From Angomonas deanei (Eukaryota; Euglenozoa; Kinetoplastea; Trypanosomatida; Trypanosomatidae): 64,000 bases of DNA. The notes beneath the pieces are model-generated. The model ran no database searches. It had not been told where the DNA came from and was given only the letters and a program-made list of their open reading frames with translations. This document shows, one piece after another, positions 19,143 through 29,092 of this stretch. The stretch lies in NCBI GenBank assembly GCA_903995115.1, contig LR877149.1, forward strand, positions 620,001 through 684,000. Direction: 5' to 3'. Position 1 is the first letter of the stretch; each line of letters opens with the position of its first letter. The position numbers and the translations under genes were made by a program.

Positions 19143-21824
19143 CTACGAACTAACCGATGTTCTGCTGTCCGATCCCATGTCCGTAGACGCGGAAGCACTG
19201 TGACGGCCCTGTGTCGCCGCCATCTCCTGTTCCTTCTCCTCCTGCCGCTTCCGCTCTGCCCGTCGACGGAGGCAGGGGTAGCTATTCTGATTCATGTAGT
19301 TAACCCCACTCACACGGCCTATCACGGTCACCAGCAGCACCACGAGACTGAACACGAACACCGACAGATAGGCGGCGAGACTGACATACCCGAAGATAAA
19401 ACCCTCCCGGAACACCAAGTGTCGGTAGATGCCGCATTCGGAGTAGTCCGCCTCGCTCAGGATGAGCACCGCCACTTGCAGCCCCACGACAGGGAGGTGG
19501 AAGAAGCCGAGGTGTATGCTGCGGAGAGGGGAGAAGATTAACAACAGATACTCAATGGCCAGCAGGACGACGGTGCCACCGCTGAGGCCGGCGATAATCG
19601 GAGGAAGGTGGTCGCACTCCGCAAAGTTGGCGGTCATGATGCACGACGCGACCAACAGGTACACGTTACTCTCCATGACGAAGAGGGAGAGAAAGTTGAG
19701 AAGGTTGAACGTCTTGCTAAGGACGACGCGATGGGCGGGGAGACGAATGTTGAAGTCGGCAAAGCCCACCGCGTTCACCGATGCCGTGAAGAAGTAATTC
19801 CCCAACAGCCGGATGATCGCGACGCACCACTGCAGCAGGGCGGCCGCCCGGAGTAACTTAAAACTGTAGTTCATCCGTTCCGACTGGGGCACGTCGAGGA
19901 GCGTGAAGTTGAAGTAGGACTGCGCAATGTACTGCGGCCAGCCGAAGCAACAGCTGTAGAAGACACTCGCCGCACAGCTAATATTGAGAATATTGTGGCA
20001 GCTGATCGTCAGTCGGCGGCGGTAGGCATCCACCATCTCCATAATAGAGAGAATATCGAACAGAGGGATTACCGGTACCACGTTCGCGTACGGGGAGGGC
20101 ACACTGTACAGCTCCTCATACGACGACTCGTCCGGTCGATTTTGCAGGGTGAGGGTGACGCAAATCAGATAGGCCGCGAACCCGCAACCGTACACAATCA
20201 GCGTATAAAACCCATAACTCTGCCCACTAAACCCATCCGTCCCAGTGTTCGTGAGGTTCATCCAGTGGCCCAGGACGAGGCCGAAGGTGACGGTACAGAA
20301 AACCTCCACGAGAAGACTGACTACCATGGATACAATCGCAGCGACCAGTGCCGCTGGGTTCCCCTCCAGCAGACCTAGAAAGATGATGTACCCCCTCGGT
20401 GGGACGTGCTTGTACTTCTTCAAAAGACACAAGTACTCAAACCCGCTTTCCTTCAGCAGCGCATATTGTTCGTAATTAATGCGGACGAACGGCAGCCGGA
20501 AGAAGGAGGAGAGGTACTCGTGCAGAGAGGGGTTGATATCGGGGTCCTCGACATGAATGAGGCCGTCTACCACTTCTTGAATATACTCGTGCACCACGGG
20601 GTCGCCCACATCCAGCACATCGGAGTCTACAATCATGCGGGTGAGAAAAGGGCTCCCCTTGGCGTGGAACAGCTCCTCCGCGACGACGGGGTACTCCTCC
20701 GACCGGGTGGAGAGGGCGGCGGCGACGAGATGGGCAAAACACTCGTTGGGGTTCTGCCGGTAGCCAATGATGGCGGACACCAAATCCACCTCAAAGGTCT
20801 GCGGGGCGTCGTCATCCACATTGGTGGCAATCTCATCGTCCATGTACAAGCCCTCGTCCACCACCTCTAGCATCGGTGCGTAGGGGACGTGGGCGGCATC
20901 GGCGGGGTCAATCACAATCCGCTGTGCGCCTAACGACTCCACCGTCACCTGCGAGGAGTGGTGCGAGCGGTTCCGTATACTCCGAAACACCCCCAGACCG
21001 TTGGAGCTACCCGTCCCGGAGGACCGCGTCTCCTTGGGGGTGGCCGCCATGGGATCGACTAAACTATCCAAATACTGTCCCATGCGCTCGTTGGTATCGG
21101 CGACCATACGCCGGACGAGGCCCCACCAGCCGGCGCCGGTCTGCTCTCCCATAGGGGCGCCTTGCTTGGGGGGGACCGGAGGACGGTCCTGAGGGAGCTG
21201 GATCGTCCCAGGGGAGCGTGTACTGCGACGGCGTGGGGGGCGATTGGGAAAGGGCGGCGCACCGTCAATCGGGGTGGAGCGGCGGGAGCGGTCATAGGTG
21301 TATTCACTGTCCTGGCTCAGTCGACGGCCCAAGAAGGAGTCCGAGTCACTGGGGCGCCGCATGCCTTTACTATACTCCTCCGACTGTAGCGGCCGTACCT
21401 CGGGGGAGATCTCCTCGGAGACCAGCGGCGGGGGACGTGTCTTATTATTATTATTATCATTCTTATTATTGTAAATGTTGTTGTTATTATTTCGGACGAG
21501 GATGGGGGATGCGACTCGGTCGTCGATTGGCCGTGGCATCGACCGTCGTCTATTGTTATTGTTACGGTACACATCCTGGGGTGGTTCCTCCCCAAAGGTG
21601 GTCAGTCGTCTACGTCCTTCCGGCGGTGGTGGCGGTGGAGGTGGCGGTGGAGGCGGTGGTGCTTCCCTACCGCCAGATCCCGTCGTTTCCACGGTGTGTA
21701 AGCTACGTGCTGTGGTAGGGGACTCCGTCAGAAGACTATTCGTCTCATACCCTACAATAGGGTTACGGGAGCCACCGTCGGAGCTGCTACGGAACGAGAG
21801 ATTGGTCGTGGAGGCTGGCTGCAT
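19143..21824 (-). CDS. Large polytopic membrane protein with disordered N-terminus (893 aa), function unknown
   Basis: Seen: ATG at 21824. Residues 1 to about 330 are disordered, with a poly-Pro run of 13, Asn-rich stretches and many Arg/Ser. A soluble region of about 170 residues follows. Then come roughly nine or ten hydrophobic segments, including ALVAAIVSMVVSLLVEVF, FYTLIVYGCGFAAYLICV, VVLLAIEYLLLIFSPL and YLSVFVFSLVVLLVTVIG, and a basic, Lys/Glu-rich tail. No transporter signature was recognised. FGWPQYIAQSYF within a TM recalls XK-type scramblases, but the match is too short to name it. Paralogues of such proteins are common in kinetoplastids as unnamed membrane proteins. The real start is supported by a clear splice-acceptor-like leader. 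Confidence 0.75.
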   Translation of the reverse strand: MQPASTTNLSFRSSSDGGSRNPIVGYETNSLLTESPTTARSLHTVETTGSGGREAPPPPPPPPPPPPPEGRRRLTTFGEEPPQDVYRNNNNRRRSMPRPIDDRVASPILVRNNNNNIYNNKNDNNNNKTRPPPLVSEEISPEVRPLQSEEYSKGMRRPSDSDSFLGRRLSQDSEYTYDRSRRSTPIDGAPPFPNRPPRRRSTRSPGTIQLPQDRPPVPPKQGAPMGEQTGAGWWGLVRRMVADTNERMGQYLDSLVDPMAATPKETRSSGTGSSNGLGVFRSIRNRSHHSSQVTVESLGAQRIVIDPADAAHVPYAPMLEVVDEGLYMDDEIATNVDDDAPQTFEVDLVSAIIGYRQNPNECFAHLVAAALSTRSEEYPVVAEELFHAKGSPFLTRMIVDSDVLDVGDPVVHEYIQEVVDGLIHVEDPDINPSLHEYLSSFFRLPFVRINYEQYALLKESGFEYLCLLKKYKHVPPRGYIIFLGLLEGNPAALVAAIVSMVVSLLVEVFCTVTFGLVLGHWMNLTNTGTDGFSGQSYGFYTLIVYGCGFAAYLICVTLTLQNRPDESSYEELYSVPSPYANVVPVIPLFDILSIMEMVDAYRRRLTISCHNILNISCAASVFYSCCFGWPQYIAQSYFNFTLLDVPQSERMNYSFKLLRAAALLQWCVAIIRLLGNYFFTASVNAVGFADFNIRLPAHRVVLSKTFNLLNFLSLFVMESNVYLLVASCIMTANFAECDHLPPIIAGLSGGTVVLLAIEYLLLIFSPLRSIHLGFFHLPVVGLQVAVLILSEADYSECGIYRHLVFREGFIFGYVSLAAYLSVFVFSLVVLLVTVIGRVSGVNYMNQNSYPCLRRRAERKRQEEKEQEMAATQGRHSASASTDMGSDSRTSVSS

Positions 21825-21835
21825 GCTACTCTATT

Positions 21836-21856
21836 CTGCAAAAAAAAAAAAAAAAA
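21836..21856 (-). promoter_or_regulatory. Putative trans-splice acceptor for the large membrane protein
   Basis: Coding strand: a 17-T tract followed directly by GCAG, with the ATG 12 bases later. It would leave a very short leader. Inferred from sequence. Confidence 0.5.
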
Positions 21857-22448
21857 TGTACAAATATGTATTTGCTAATTCCTTTTATTATTATTATTGA
21901 CGGATGAAGTCAATTATTTTTGTAAAGGATAATGGTATGGAGGTATACAGTTTATAAAAAAAAAATGGGAGAATAATGATTGTTGTATATATTTGCAGCT
22001 CTGTATTTTACGGTTGTGCAGAGCCGCCTTAATGGAAAGGAGAAAAAGTGTTCTTTCCCTTTCTTTATTCGTATTAGAAACAAGAAAAGAGAAGGTGAAA
22101 GTGTAAGAAAGGGCATTTTCTAATATCTTCTTTTATGCTAATCAATAAACATTTTTTCAGTATTTTTTTTTTTTTAAGCGTTACTCTTATTTTCGACAAT
22201 TACTCGTTAAGAAATTACTTAATTCATGTTTTGGGGTGGTTATTTTTTTTTTTTTTTTTTTTTTTGTTAAGTGTATCTTTCAGGTTCAACATTTATTATT
22301 ATTATTATTATTGACGTGTTAATACTATAAAAAAAAAAAAACGGTTTGTTTGTTTCTGTGTTGATCCATGTTACTAAGAAGCATTATATATAAATATTAT
22401 ATATTATATAAATTTTTTCTCTACCGCTAGCGCCACATATATATATTA
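21857..22448. other. About 590-base AT-rich spacer
   Basis: Contains a T-run of more than 20 near 22243-22265, an (ATT)n repeat near 22292-22311, and a TA-rich tract near 22386-22446. No credible gene. It holds the membrane-protein 5' flank and PRPP synthetase 3' UTR. Confidence 0.6.
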
Positions 22449-23534
22449 CTATACAAACAAGGAGGAGAGGGAGGCCTCCTTGTGTAGACTAAGCACCGCC
22501 TGTGCGATGAGAGGGGCGGTGGTCAACACCGTGAGCTTGGCGCAGTGCTTGGTCGCCTCATTCTGAGAAATAGAGTCCGATATCACCAGCTCCTCCAGCG
22601 CCTCGCAGTCACTAATCCGCTGACAGGCGGGGTTCGTCAGGATACCATGCGAGGCACACGCAATCACACGAACGGCGCCCATCTCCTTGAGCAGGTCACA
22701 GGCCTTGCAGAGGGTACCGGCGGTGTCTACCATATCATCTACAATAATACAGGTAAACCCTTTGACGTTGCCCACGGTCTGCATGCTGTCCACCTTGCCC
22801 GCCTCCTTGCGTCGCTTGAGGATGGTGACGATGTGACTGGCACCGATACGGTCGGCCAGCACGTTCGCCCGCTCCACACCGCCGGCGTCAGGGGACACTA
22901 CCACCGTCTGTGTTTTATCAAACCACGGCTGACGGACGAGGTAGGTGGCGAACTCTGGGAACATGAGCAGGTTGTCGACGGGGATGTTGCGGAAGAAGCC
23001 TTGGATCTGACCACAGTGCAGGTCTAGCGTGACCACACGGTCCACCCCCATGCACTGGATGAGCTGCGCCACAGCGGAGGCGGAGATGGGCACACGGGGC
23101 TCACTCTTGCGGTCTTGACGACTATACGCAAAGTAGGGCACAATCGCCGTAATGCGCTTCGCCGAGGATAACTTCAAGGTGTGCACGAGCAGCAACAGCT
23201 CCATCATGGCGGTGTTGACATCGGTCCCGAGGTTGGCGGCGGTGGGCTGGATAATGAAACAATCATCCCCACGCACATTGTCCACTATTTTAATGTTCAG
23301 CTCCCCGTTGGCGAATGTTTTGATGTCCGTCTTGCAGAGGTCAATGTTGAGGCACTTGGCCACGTTCTCGGCGAGCTCAGCGTTGGCGGTACCGGGGATC
23401 AACCGCACCCGGAAGTTGGTCTCCACCTGGGGACGGTTGTGGATACGGTAGAAGAAGGTCTCGCCCGCCGACACTTGGTGCGACCGCTTGGGGCAGAGAG
23501 GGTCGGAGCAGGAGTTACCAGGGTTCTCACTCAT
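22449..23534 (-). CDS. PRPS: Ribose-phosphate pyrophosphokinase (PRPP synthetase), 361 aa
   Basis: Makes PRPP from ribose 5-phosphate and ATP for nucleotide synthesis. Seen: ATG at 23534. An N-terminal extension of about 38 residues holds two Cys and a His (SCSDPLCPKRSH). The PRS fold follows: FANGELNIKI, the ATP-binding flexible-loop region YFAYSRQDRKSEPR, VVTLDLHCGQIQGFF (catalytic DLH), VVSPDAGGVERANVLA, and the PRPP-binding loop CIIVDDMVDTAGT (about residues 258-270). All hallmark residues are present and the C-terminus is normal. Length is at the upper end of the family (about 310-350). The Cys-rich N-terminus is unusual and may be a targeting or regulatory tag. Confidence 0.96.
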   Translation of the reverse strand: MSENPGNSCSDPLCPKRSHQVSAGETFFYRIHNRPQVETNFRVRLIPGTANAELAENVAKCLNIDLCKTDIKTFANGELNIKIVDNVRGDDCFIIQPTAANLGTDVNTAMMELLLLVHTLKLSSAKRITAIVPYFAYSRQDRKSEPRVPISASAVAQLIQCMGVDRVVTLDLHCGQIQGFFRNIPVDNLLMFPEFATYLVRQPWFDKTQTVVVSPDAGGVERANVLADRIGASHIVTILKRRKEAGKVDSMQTVGNVKGFTCIIVDDMVDTAGTLCKACDLLKEMGAVRVIACASHGILTNPACQRISDCEALEELVISDSISQNEATKHCAKLTVLTTAPLIAQAVLSLHKEASLSSLFV

Positions 23535-23551
23535 TGCGTATGGTGATTGTG

Positions 23552-23568
<17 letters not shown>

Positions 23569-23581
<13 letters not shown>
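23569..23581. repeat. (GT)n microsatellite upstream of PRPP synthetase
   Basis: Short GT repeat next to an 18-T run, just 5' of the PRPP synthetase gene on the coding strand (there CA/A-rich). Simple repeat; no further role visible. Confidence 0.6.
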
Positions 23582-23582
<1 letters not shown>

Positions 23583-23797
23583 TACTTCACTTTTATGATT
23601 ATGAGGTGGGGAGAGGTTGTATAAAGAAAAGGAAGGGAGAATACACCATATGAAAGAAAAATAGTGTCAAGGGTTTTATGTTGTTTGTTTGTTTTGTGCT
23701 ATATAACAGGAGATTTAATAATCTATCTACAAAAATAAATAAAACAAGACTGTACGAAAAAAAAAAAAAAGTAAAGAATCTAAAAAAATTAATTAAT

Positions 23798-24433
23798 CTA
23801 GTACATAAATTGGCATCGCTCCGACAACCAGCGGTGCTCTACCTCTCTTTTCAGTTTTTTCGCCTTATTGGACTCCATGGGATCGTTATCATTATTAGAG
23901 AAACCCTCGTGGGGATGGGTGTTCAGTTGTTGATTGATTTCCTGTTGCAAATGTCCTTTCGCACAGTCTCCAATCTTGGGAATCCTCCACAGCGGTAGAG
24001 ACGCATTGTGATGATGGGTATTGTGATCTTCCTCCTTGCCGCGGTGGTAGACAATGACCTCTTGAGGGACCTTGGCGTAATAGCAATTGACTTTTCTTTT
24101 TCGCTTTTTGCAGACCTTTTCTTTTTCACTATTATTCGTATTAGTATTATCATGAAAAGTGGTTTTTCGTCGATAAGGTGGCAACAAGCACTGGCGGCAC
24201 TGATGCGGGGCTCCTCCGTGAATACACTTGACCTCTACCTTCTCATTATTATTATTGTTATTGTTATTTCGTTGCTTGTAGCAGTAGGCGCAGGCACAGT
24301 GCGGGCCGTGTTGGGTATAATAATAGGAACAGAGATCACACGTGTGAATGGATTTACTCTTTTGAGGTGTGAGATTCCTATTTTTTTCCGTATGGTTATT
24401 ATTTATGGTTGCATGAGAGACGCAGACGGACAT
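23798..24433 (-). CDS. Zinc-ribbon protein, possible mitoribosomal bL32m (211 aa)
   Basis: Seen: ATG at 24433. CDLCSYYYTQHGPHCACAYC (residues about 32-51) lines up with the bacterial or mitochondrial L32 zinc ribbon, C-x2-C-G-x-x-x-x-P-H-x-x-C-x-x-C. A poly-Asn run and a second His/Cys group (CIHGG, PHQCRQC) follow, then a Lys/Arg-rich segment and a hydrophilic tail of about 100 residues. Known: bL32 is a small exit-tunnel-side ribosomal protein; kinetoplastid mitoribosomal proteins carry large extensions, which could explain the length. There is no strong import signal. Alternative: an unrelated treble-clef or RING-like zinc protein. Identification rests on one motif. Confidence 0.5.
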   Translation of the reverse strand: MSVCVSHATINNNHTEKNRNLTPQKSKSIHTCDLCSYYYTQHGPHCACAYCYKQRNNNNNNNNEKVEVKCIHGGAPHQCRQCLLPPYRRKTTFHDNTNTNNSEKEKVCKKRKRKVNCYYAKVPQEVIVYHRGKEEDHNTHHHNASLPLWRIPKIGDCAKGHLQQEINQQLNTHPHEGFSNNDNDPMESNKAKKLKREVEHRWLSERCQFMY

Positions 24434-24881
24434 CCTGTTTAATAAGTTTTACTCTTTTTTTATTATGTGTTTTTTTTCCTCTTTAAAAAAAGAGTATAGT
24501 AATCTTTTATCAATTTCTAAAGATGGAAAGAGAATAGGGAGAGAAAACAGCGTTGCAAAAATGAAAAGAAAACTACGATACATCAACATGACGCAAACCA
24601 TAAAATCATTTATTATTTCTTTTTTGTTTTGTTTTTAGTAGTAAAATAATAATAATAATAATACAAAATTTCTGGTGGGCGAGCATACGAAGCTATAATC
24701 GATAAAACAACCGTAAAGTTATTTTTATCACTTACGTACACCAAGTGAAGAACCCCGAAACGAAAAAAAAAAAAAAAAAGCCGAGCAAAATTAAAAAAAA
24801 AAACGTAAAGAAAAATAATAATAAAAAGCAGATAGTGAAATATGGAAATAAAAAAAAAAAAATGAATAATAATAGTATTCC
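24434..24881. other. Spacer with A-runs and (AAT)n repeat
   Basis: AT-rich; an (AAT)n tract near 24646-24663 and A-runs up to 17 near 24763-24779. No gene is seen. It holds the 3' UTR of the next Asn-rich gene. Confidence 0.55.
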
Positions 24882-25958
24882 CTAATATGAGTAGCCTGGT
24901 GGCGGTGGACCTGTGAAATACTGACGGCCAGTCGGTTGAAGATCATGATGGACCCCAAAAGGACGTGGATACGGTGATAACGGCGGAGTATTATTATTAT
25001 TGTTACGATAATAATGAAGATGATCGTGATGGTGATAGCCACCTCCTCTTCCTCTGCCGCCTCGCTGGGATCGTCCACCTCGCTCCACTCTGCTAATATT
25101 ATTATTATTATTAGGTATATAATTCTGAATAGGATGATGAATATTATGTTCGGTTGGAATAGGCTTAATACGAGGACGAAAGGCAATGTTCATGGTAGTG
25201 CGTGTGTGAAGGGTCTCTCGTAGTTCTTCATAGGTGGTCAAAAGCGTTTCTAACGCCGATTTCTTTCCTTTTTCCTTCCGATTGTGTATTTTCGGCGGCT
25301 CGTTGTCCTCTGTCTGTGATCGACTGGAGTGACCATCCGTCGGTACATTATGATGATGATTATTTTCATTTTCATTATTATTATTATTTGAATTCGTATT
25401 GGTGTGATCGCTCTCCTCGTCTGTCCTAGACACTGTCTGCTGCTGCTCCTCCTCCTCTCTCTTCTGTCGCTTACGAATCTCCCGTCGCAGTCGTTGCTTC
25501 TCCAGCACCAGCAGTGGTCGTACTCTTAGCTGTAAATGAACATAATACAGTTTTGCCTCGAGGTCTCGCCGGATGTGGATAGGGCCGTCTTTCCCTTCTA
25601 ACAGGGAATAAATATTATTTGAAGTCGTCGGAGTGTTGTAGTTTGTTTCATTATTATTATTGTCGATCGGTGGGGAAATATCTTTCAAATTCAAGTCGGT
25701 GTAGTCTACCGTCGCGTACCGCGCCCGTCGTAGTGCCCTCTCCTCCTTGGGGGAGAAGGTAAGTAAACCAGTAGCGTCCTCTTCCTTCTCCTTATTATTA
25801 TTGGATGGTGAAGCACCTTCCTCTTCCTTCTTTTCATGGTAGTGTGTCTTTTCCGGTTCGCCTTGCGCCTTCTTCGTCTTTTCTTCTGCAATGACGGGAG
25901 GAGGGGCGGCAAAGGTCGGAAGGGGCCTTGCGTTATTATTATTTTCATTATTATTATG

Positions 25959-25994
<36 letters not shown>

Positions 25995-26703
25995 TTATTA
26001 TTATTATTATGATTATGATGATGATTAGTGGTAGCTGTCTTGCCGTGCTGATATCGTCTGCGTTGTCTCTCCTCAATCAGTAAATTAACCGTTAAAATTG
26101 TAGAATCATGATGATTGTTTTATTATTATTATTATTATTATGATTATTATTATTATTGTAGGTGACCGGTGGTGGCGGCGCTGGTGCCCCTTGCTGCGGC
26201 GGAGGCATCGCCGGCGGTCCGCCATACGTCATATCCGTAAAAGGATTCTGGGGGTAATAATAATAATTACACTGCTGCGGGTTCGCGTAGTAGTACTCCA
26301 CCCCATTGTAATACTGCACCTGCCGCGGGTACACCGGTAGAGGTCGGATAAAGTTGGTGTTCTCAAAGTCGCGTGGGTCCCTGGGCCCCCCGTAGCCACC
26401 GCGGTAGTGCTGGTACTGACTGCTGTACAAGGTATGATAGTAGTTCACGGTTTCACCGGAGAGAAAGAGTCGTCCGTCTTGAGTCTGATAAGGGCTCCAC
26501 AATAACTGTCGCTGGGGGTTGTGACGGTGAAGAATGGAGTTCTCGAGGTTGGCCGCCGCCCGCATGATCTCGTCCATCCCTTCTGCTGCTGGGTTCAAGA
26601 TATTGGGAGCTTGATAATTTTGATTTTGATTTTGACTTTGGTCTTCTTGGGGTAGGATGGGCACCCCTTGACCGTACGGGTCGTTGCGGTAAAAGAGGAA
26701 CAT
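24882..26703 (-). CDS. Asn-rich putative RNA-binding protein with RGG segment, coding frame interrupted twice
   Basis: Seen: ATG at 26703 (MFLFYRNDPYGQG). Frame 1 runs about 190 residues (Tyr/Pro/Gln-rich, MPPPQQGAPAPPPP) into a poly-Asn tract ending AAT-AAA-AC at 26121-26118 (plus-strand T4). The -1 frame then continues with NNHHDSTILTVNLLIEERQ to a second poly-Asn tract with AAT-AAA-AT at 25996-25993. A further -1 frame gives poly-Asn, ARPLPTFAAPPPV, a basic region, an RGG box (RGGRSQRGGRGRGGGY) and the stop at 24882, about 600 residues in all. The continuous protein-like composition across both joins argues for one gene. The low-complexity and RGG content suggests an mRNP protein; no family recognised. 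The breaks may be sequence errors, decay or frameshifting. Confidence 0.6.
25924..26030. repeat. (ATT)n tract encoding poly-Asn
   Basis: Nearly pure ATT repeat on the plus strand (AAT on the coding strand), interrupted by His codons. It contains one of the frame-change sites at 25993-25996. Confidence 0.8.
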
Positions 26704-27106
26704 GAGAATAGCTAACGGTGTTCAATGTGTGATAATAAGAGAGAGAAAAAGAAAAAAAGAAGCGTCTATCATTAAAAGGAAAAAAATAAGAGCAGAAGGG
26801 AAGTGTGAGCGGCCGCAACAATAGAAAACCCAGAAAGTCAACCACAGTTGAAAACTAAAAATAGGCAAAAAGCGATTGAAACCTAAAAAGAAAAGAAAAA
26901 AAATGCCATAAGATGAGCCCTCTTGTATTGCTTTTCTATGAATAAGAATAAGCGCAAAAAACAAGTGTTTCTTCACCGTCATGTAATAAAATAATAACGA
27001 AAAAAAGAACGCAGAACCAATATAAAAAAAGGGGGGATGGGGTAATGTGAAATAAAAGATCGAAACTAACTCTTAAAATAGTAATATAACAAAAACTCTT
27101 TTTTTT
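26704..27106. other. Spacer between the two Asn-rich genes
   Basis: A-rich on the plus strand, so pyrimidine-rich in the direction of transcription, as expected for a splice-acceptor region. No gene is seen. Confidence 0.55.
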
Positions 27107-28757
27107 TTAATGCGTATAAAACTTTTCGCGAAGAATGTCATCAAACTCAAACAATCCTTTCCGTGGTGGTCTATTCTGCTGATTATTATTCATATTATTT
27201 TGTTTTTCCATAAAATACTGTCGGAAAAACTCCCGTGAGCCATCGCACAGCTGTGTGTTATGATGATAGAGCAGGTCCAACACCCCGCAGAGGTTGGCAT
27301 CCCAGAGAGAGTTCTTCTCACTCTTGTCGGCGGTGTAGAAGGGGCAGCGTTCTTCCGGGGTGTCGCCCTCCTTATCCGTACAGTGAACGGAGGAATGCAC
27401 CTTGATTCGCTTTTTACTTTTCATGGAGACGGAACTTTCCATACTATTCAAGTTGGTGTCGTTATGATGATTCGTAATATTAGGGGTGGCGTTGATGCTG
27501 TCGGCCCCCGGGATCCAGATGCTGGGGAGGGAGGCTTGGGAGGACAGTACGGAAGACACGGAACTAAACAAATTGTTTTATTATTATTATTATTATGATT
27601 GCTGGTATTGGTAGACCAGATGAGGTCCCCCCACGCCCCTCTCTCACTGTTAGACTTCACGCTCGTCTCTTTTTTATTACGGTGAGAATCATCAAAATTG
27701 GGGAAAATCTTTTCAGGTTGCCTCTTCTTTTCCTTATTATGATTGATCTGTTTCGTTGTCGTTTCCTCCTCTCGTCGTCACTGAGGGAGTAACACGAGAT
27801 GATACGGCCCCCAGAGCGGACGGTAACGTTAATGTGATAGTTGCACTTCTCCACCGGTGAGGAAGGAAGCTGTCCCTCGACAGGGACGGTGGGGGTAGGA
27901 GGATAAAAGGAGGGAAGGGGAACAGTGAGTGGAATTGTCGTCGTATTATTATTATTCGTATTGTAAATGGGCTCCATTGGCTGCGTGACAGGACGGGAGA
28001 GTGTGAAGGGGGAAAAGTGGCTTTCCGTGAGAACAATGTTATAATGATACAAACAGGGATTATTATGATGATGATGATGTATGGTAGGTGGAGGGGAGGG
28101 AAAAGGTCTGCCCTCCGCCTGCTGTGAAAATATACTGTTTGTACTGTCGTGAACACTCCTGCTATTACTATTATGGTGATTATGAGGAGGATTAGGAAAA
28201 GAGGGAATGGCCTCCGGAAATAGCTGTGGAAAAAACATACTATTTTGATTCCTGTTCCCGTCTGCTGTGTGCGCCGGTGGGGGCGGCTGTCGTACCAGTG
28301 GCGGCGGAAACAGCCACGGCAGAGGGTGAGACGTGTGACTACTGTTCATCATACCACTATTATTATTATTATTGTTATGGTACTGGTGTCTGTCCGGTCC
28401 CCTACTCACAGGAGGCGTGAGAATCATCACCGTGGAGGGATCGTAGCCGAGGGGTAGCTCCGGGTACACGCTGGGATGTCGCTGCTGCAGTAAGAAATGT
28501 ACCTCCTCCCCGGACAGGGTGGGCAGACCGCTGGCCCTAGGCACCGTGGCAGGCGGAGAGAGAGGATCTACCGTCGTGAGCGCGTTCATGGAGCTGTTGC
28601 TGGCGATGGGAAACTTGTAGTAATAGCTGGTAAAATTATTATTATTATTGTTAGTATTATTAAAATAGACTTCGTTTGTTTCGACGGCGCGGACGGTAAA
28701 GGGAAATGCTCCCGCATTCTCTCCGTTGGATTCATTATTGAAAGAGTTTTGAGACAT
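27107..28757 (-). CDS. Asn/Pro-rich protein of unknown function, coding frame interrupted twice
   Basis: Seen: ATG at 28757 (MSQNSFNNESNGENAG). The first about 325 residues are Pro-, Asn- and His-rich with repeated PPPP motifs. Near 27,745-27,775 the N/H-rich character moves into the -1 frame (KQINHNKEKKRQPEK), and at 27579-27576 a poly-Asn tract ending AAT-AAA-AC needs a second -1 change to reach LFSSVSSVLSSQASLPS. A more ordered C-terminal region follows (LWDANLCGVLDLLYHHN, REFFRQYFMEK) and the stop at 27107. Total about 550 residues. I do not recognise the family; low-complexity composition like the neighbouring RGG gene suggests an mRNP or scaffold role. Both breaks lie at AAA Lys codons and go in the same direction. 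Confidence 0.55.
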
Positions 28758-29092
28758 ATTTTTTTATGTTTTATTTATTAATATTTGTTTTGAATGTGAA
28801 ATTATAGTTAAAAAGGTCTAGGAGAACTGAACTAGTATAATGAATAAAAAAAAAGTAAAATAAAAAATTGTGTTTAAAACACTGTTCCCAGAAGTGATGA
28901 TGTTGTTCTATTGATAAAAAAAAAAGGGGGGAAAGGGGGAGTAATCAGAAGCAAACAAATAAAAAAACGCAACTGACGTGTCACAGTCCAACAACAGCGA
29001 AACAAAAATAGGAACGATTATAAAAGCTAGTTTCGTTAAATCTTATGATTTGTTTTTAAAAACGCTCTCTCTCTCTCTCTTTTTATTATTTA
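28758..29092. other. Spacer between the Asn/Pro-rich gene and SND3/PHO88
   Basis: AT-rich, with a short CT repeat (29069-29080) near the 3' end of the SND3 gene. Nothing else is recognised. Confidence 0.55.

Noticed and set aside
25706-25948. 80-codon Arg/Lys-rich frame
   Set aside because: It is the continuation of the wrong frame after the poly-Asn junction; the Pro/Glu-rich frame is the more protein-like one.
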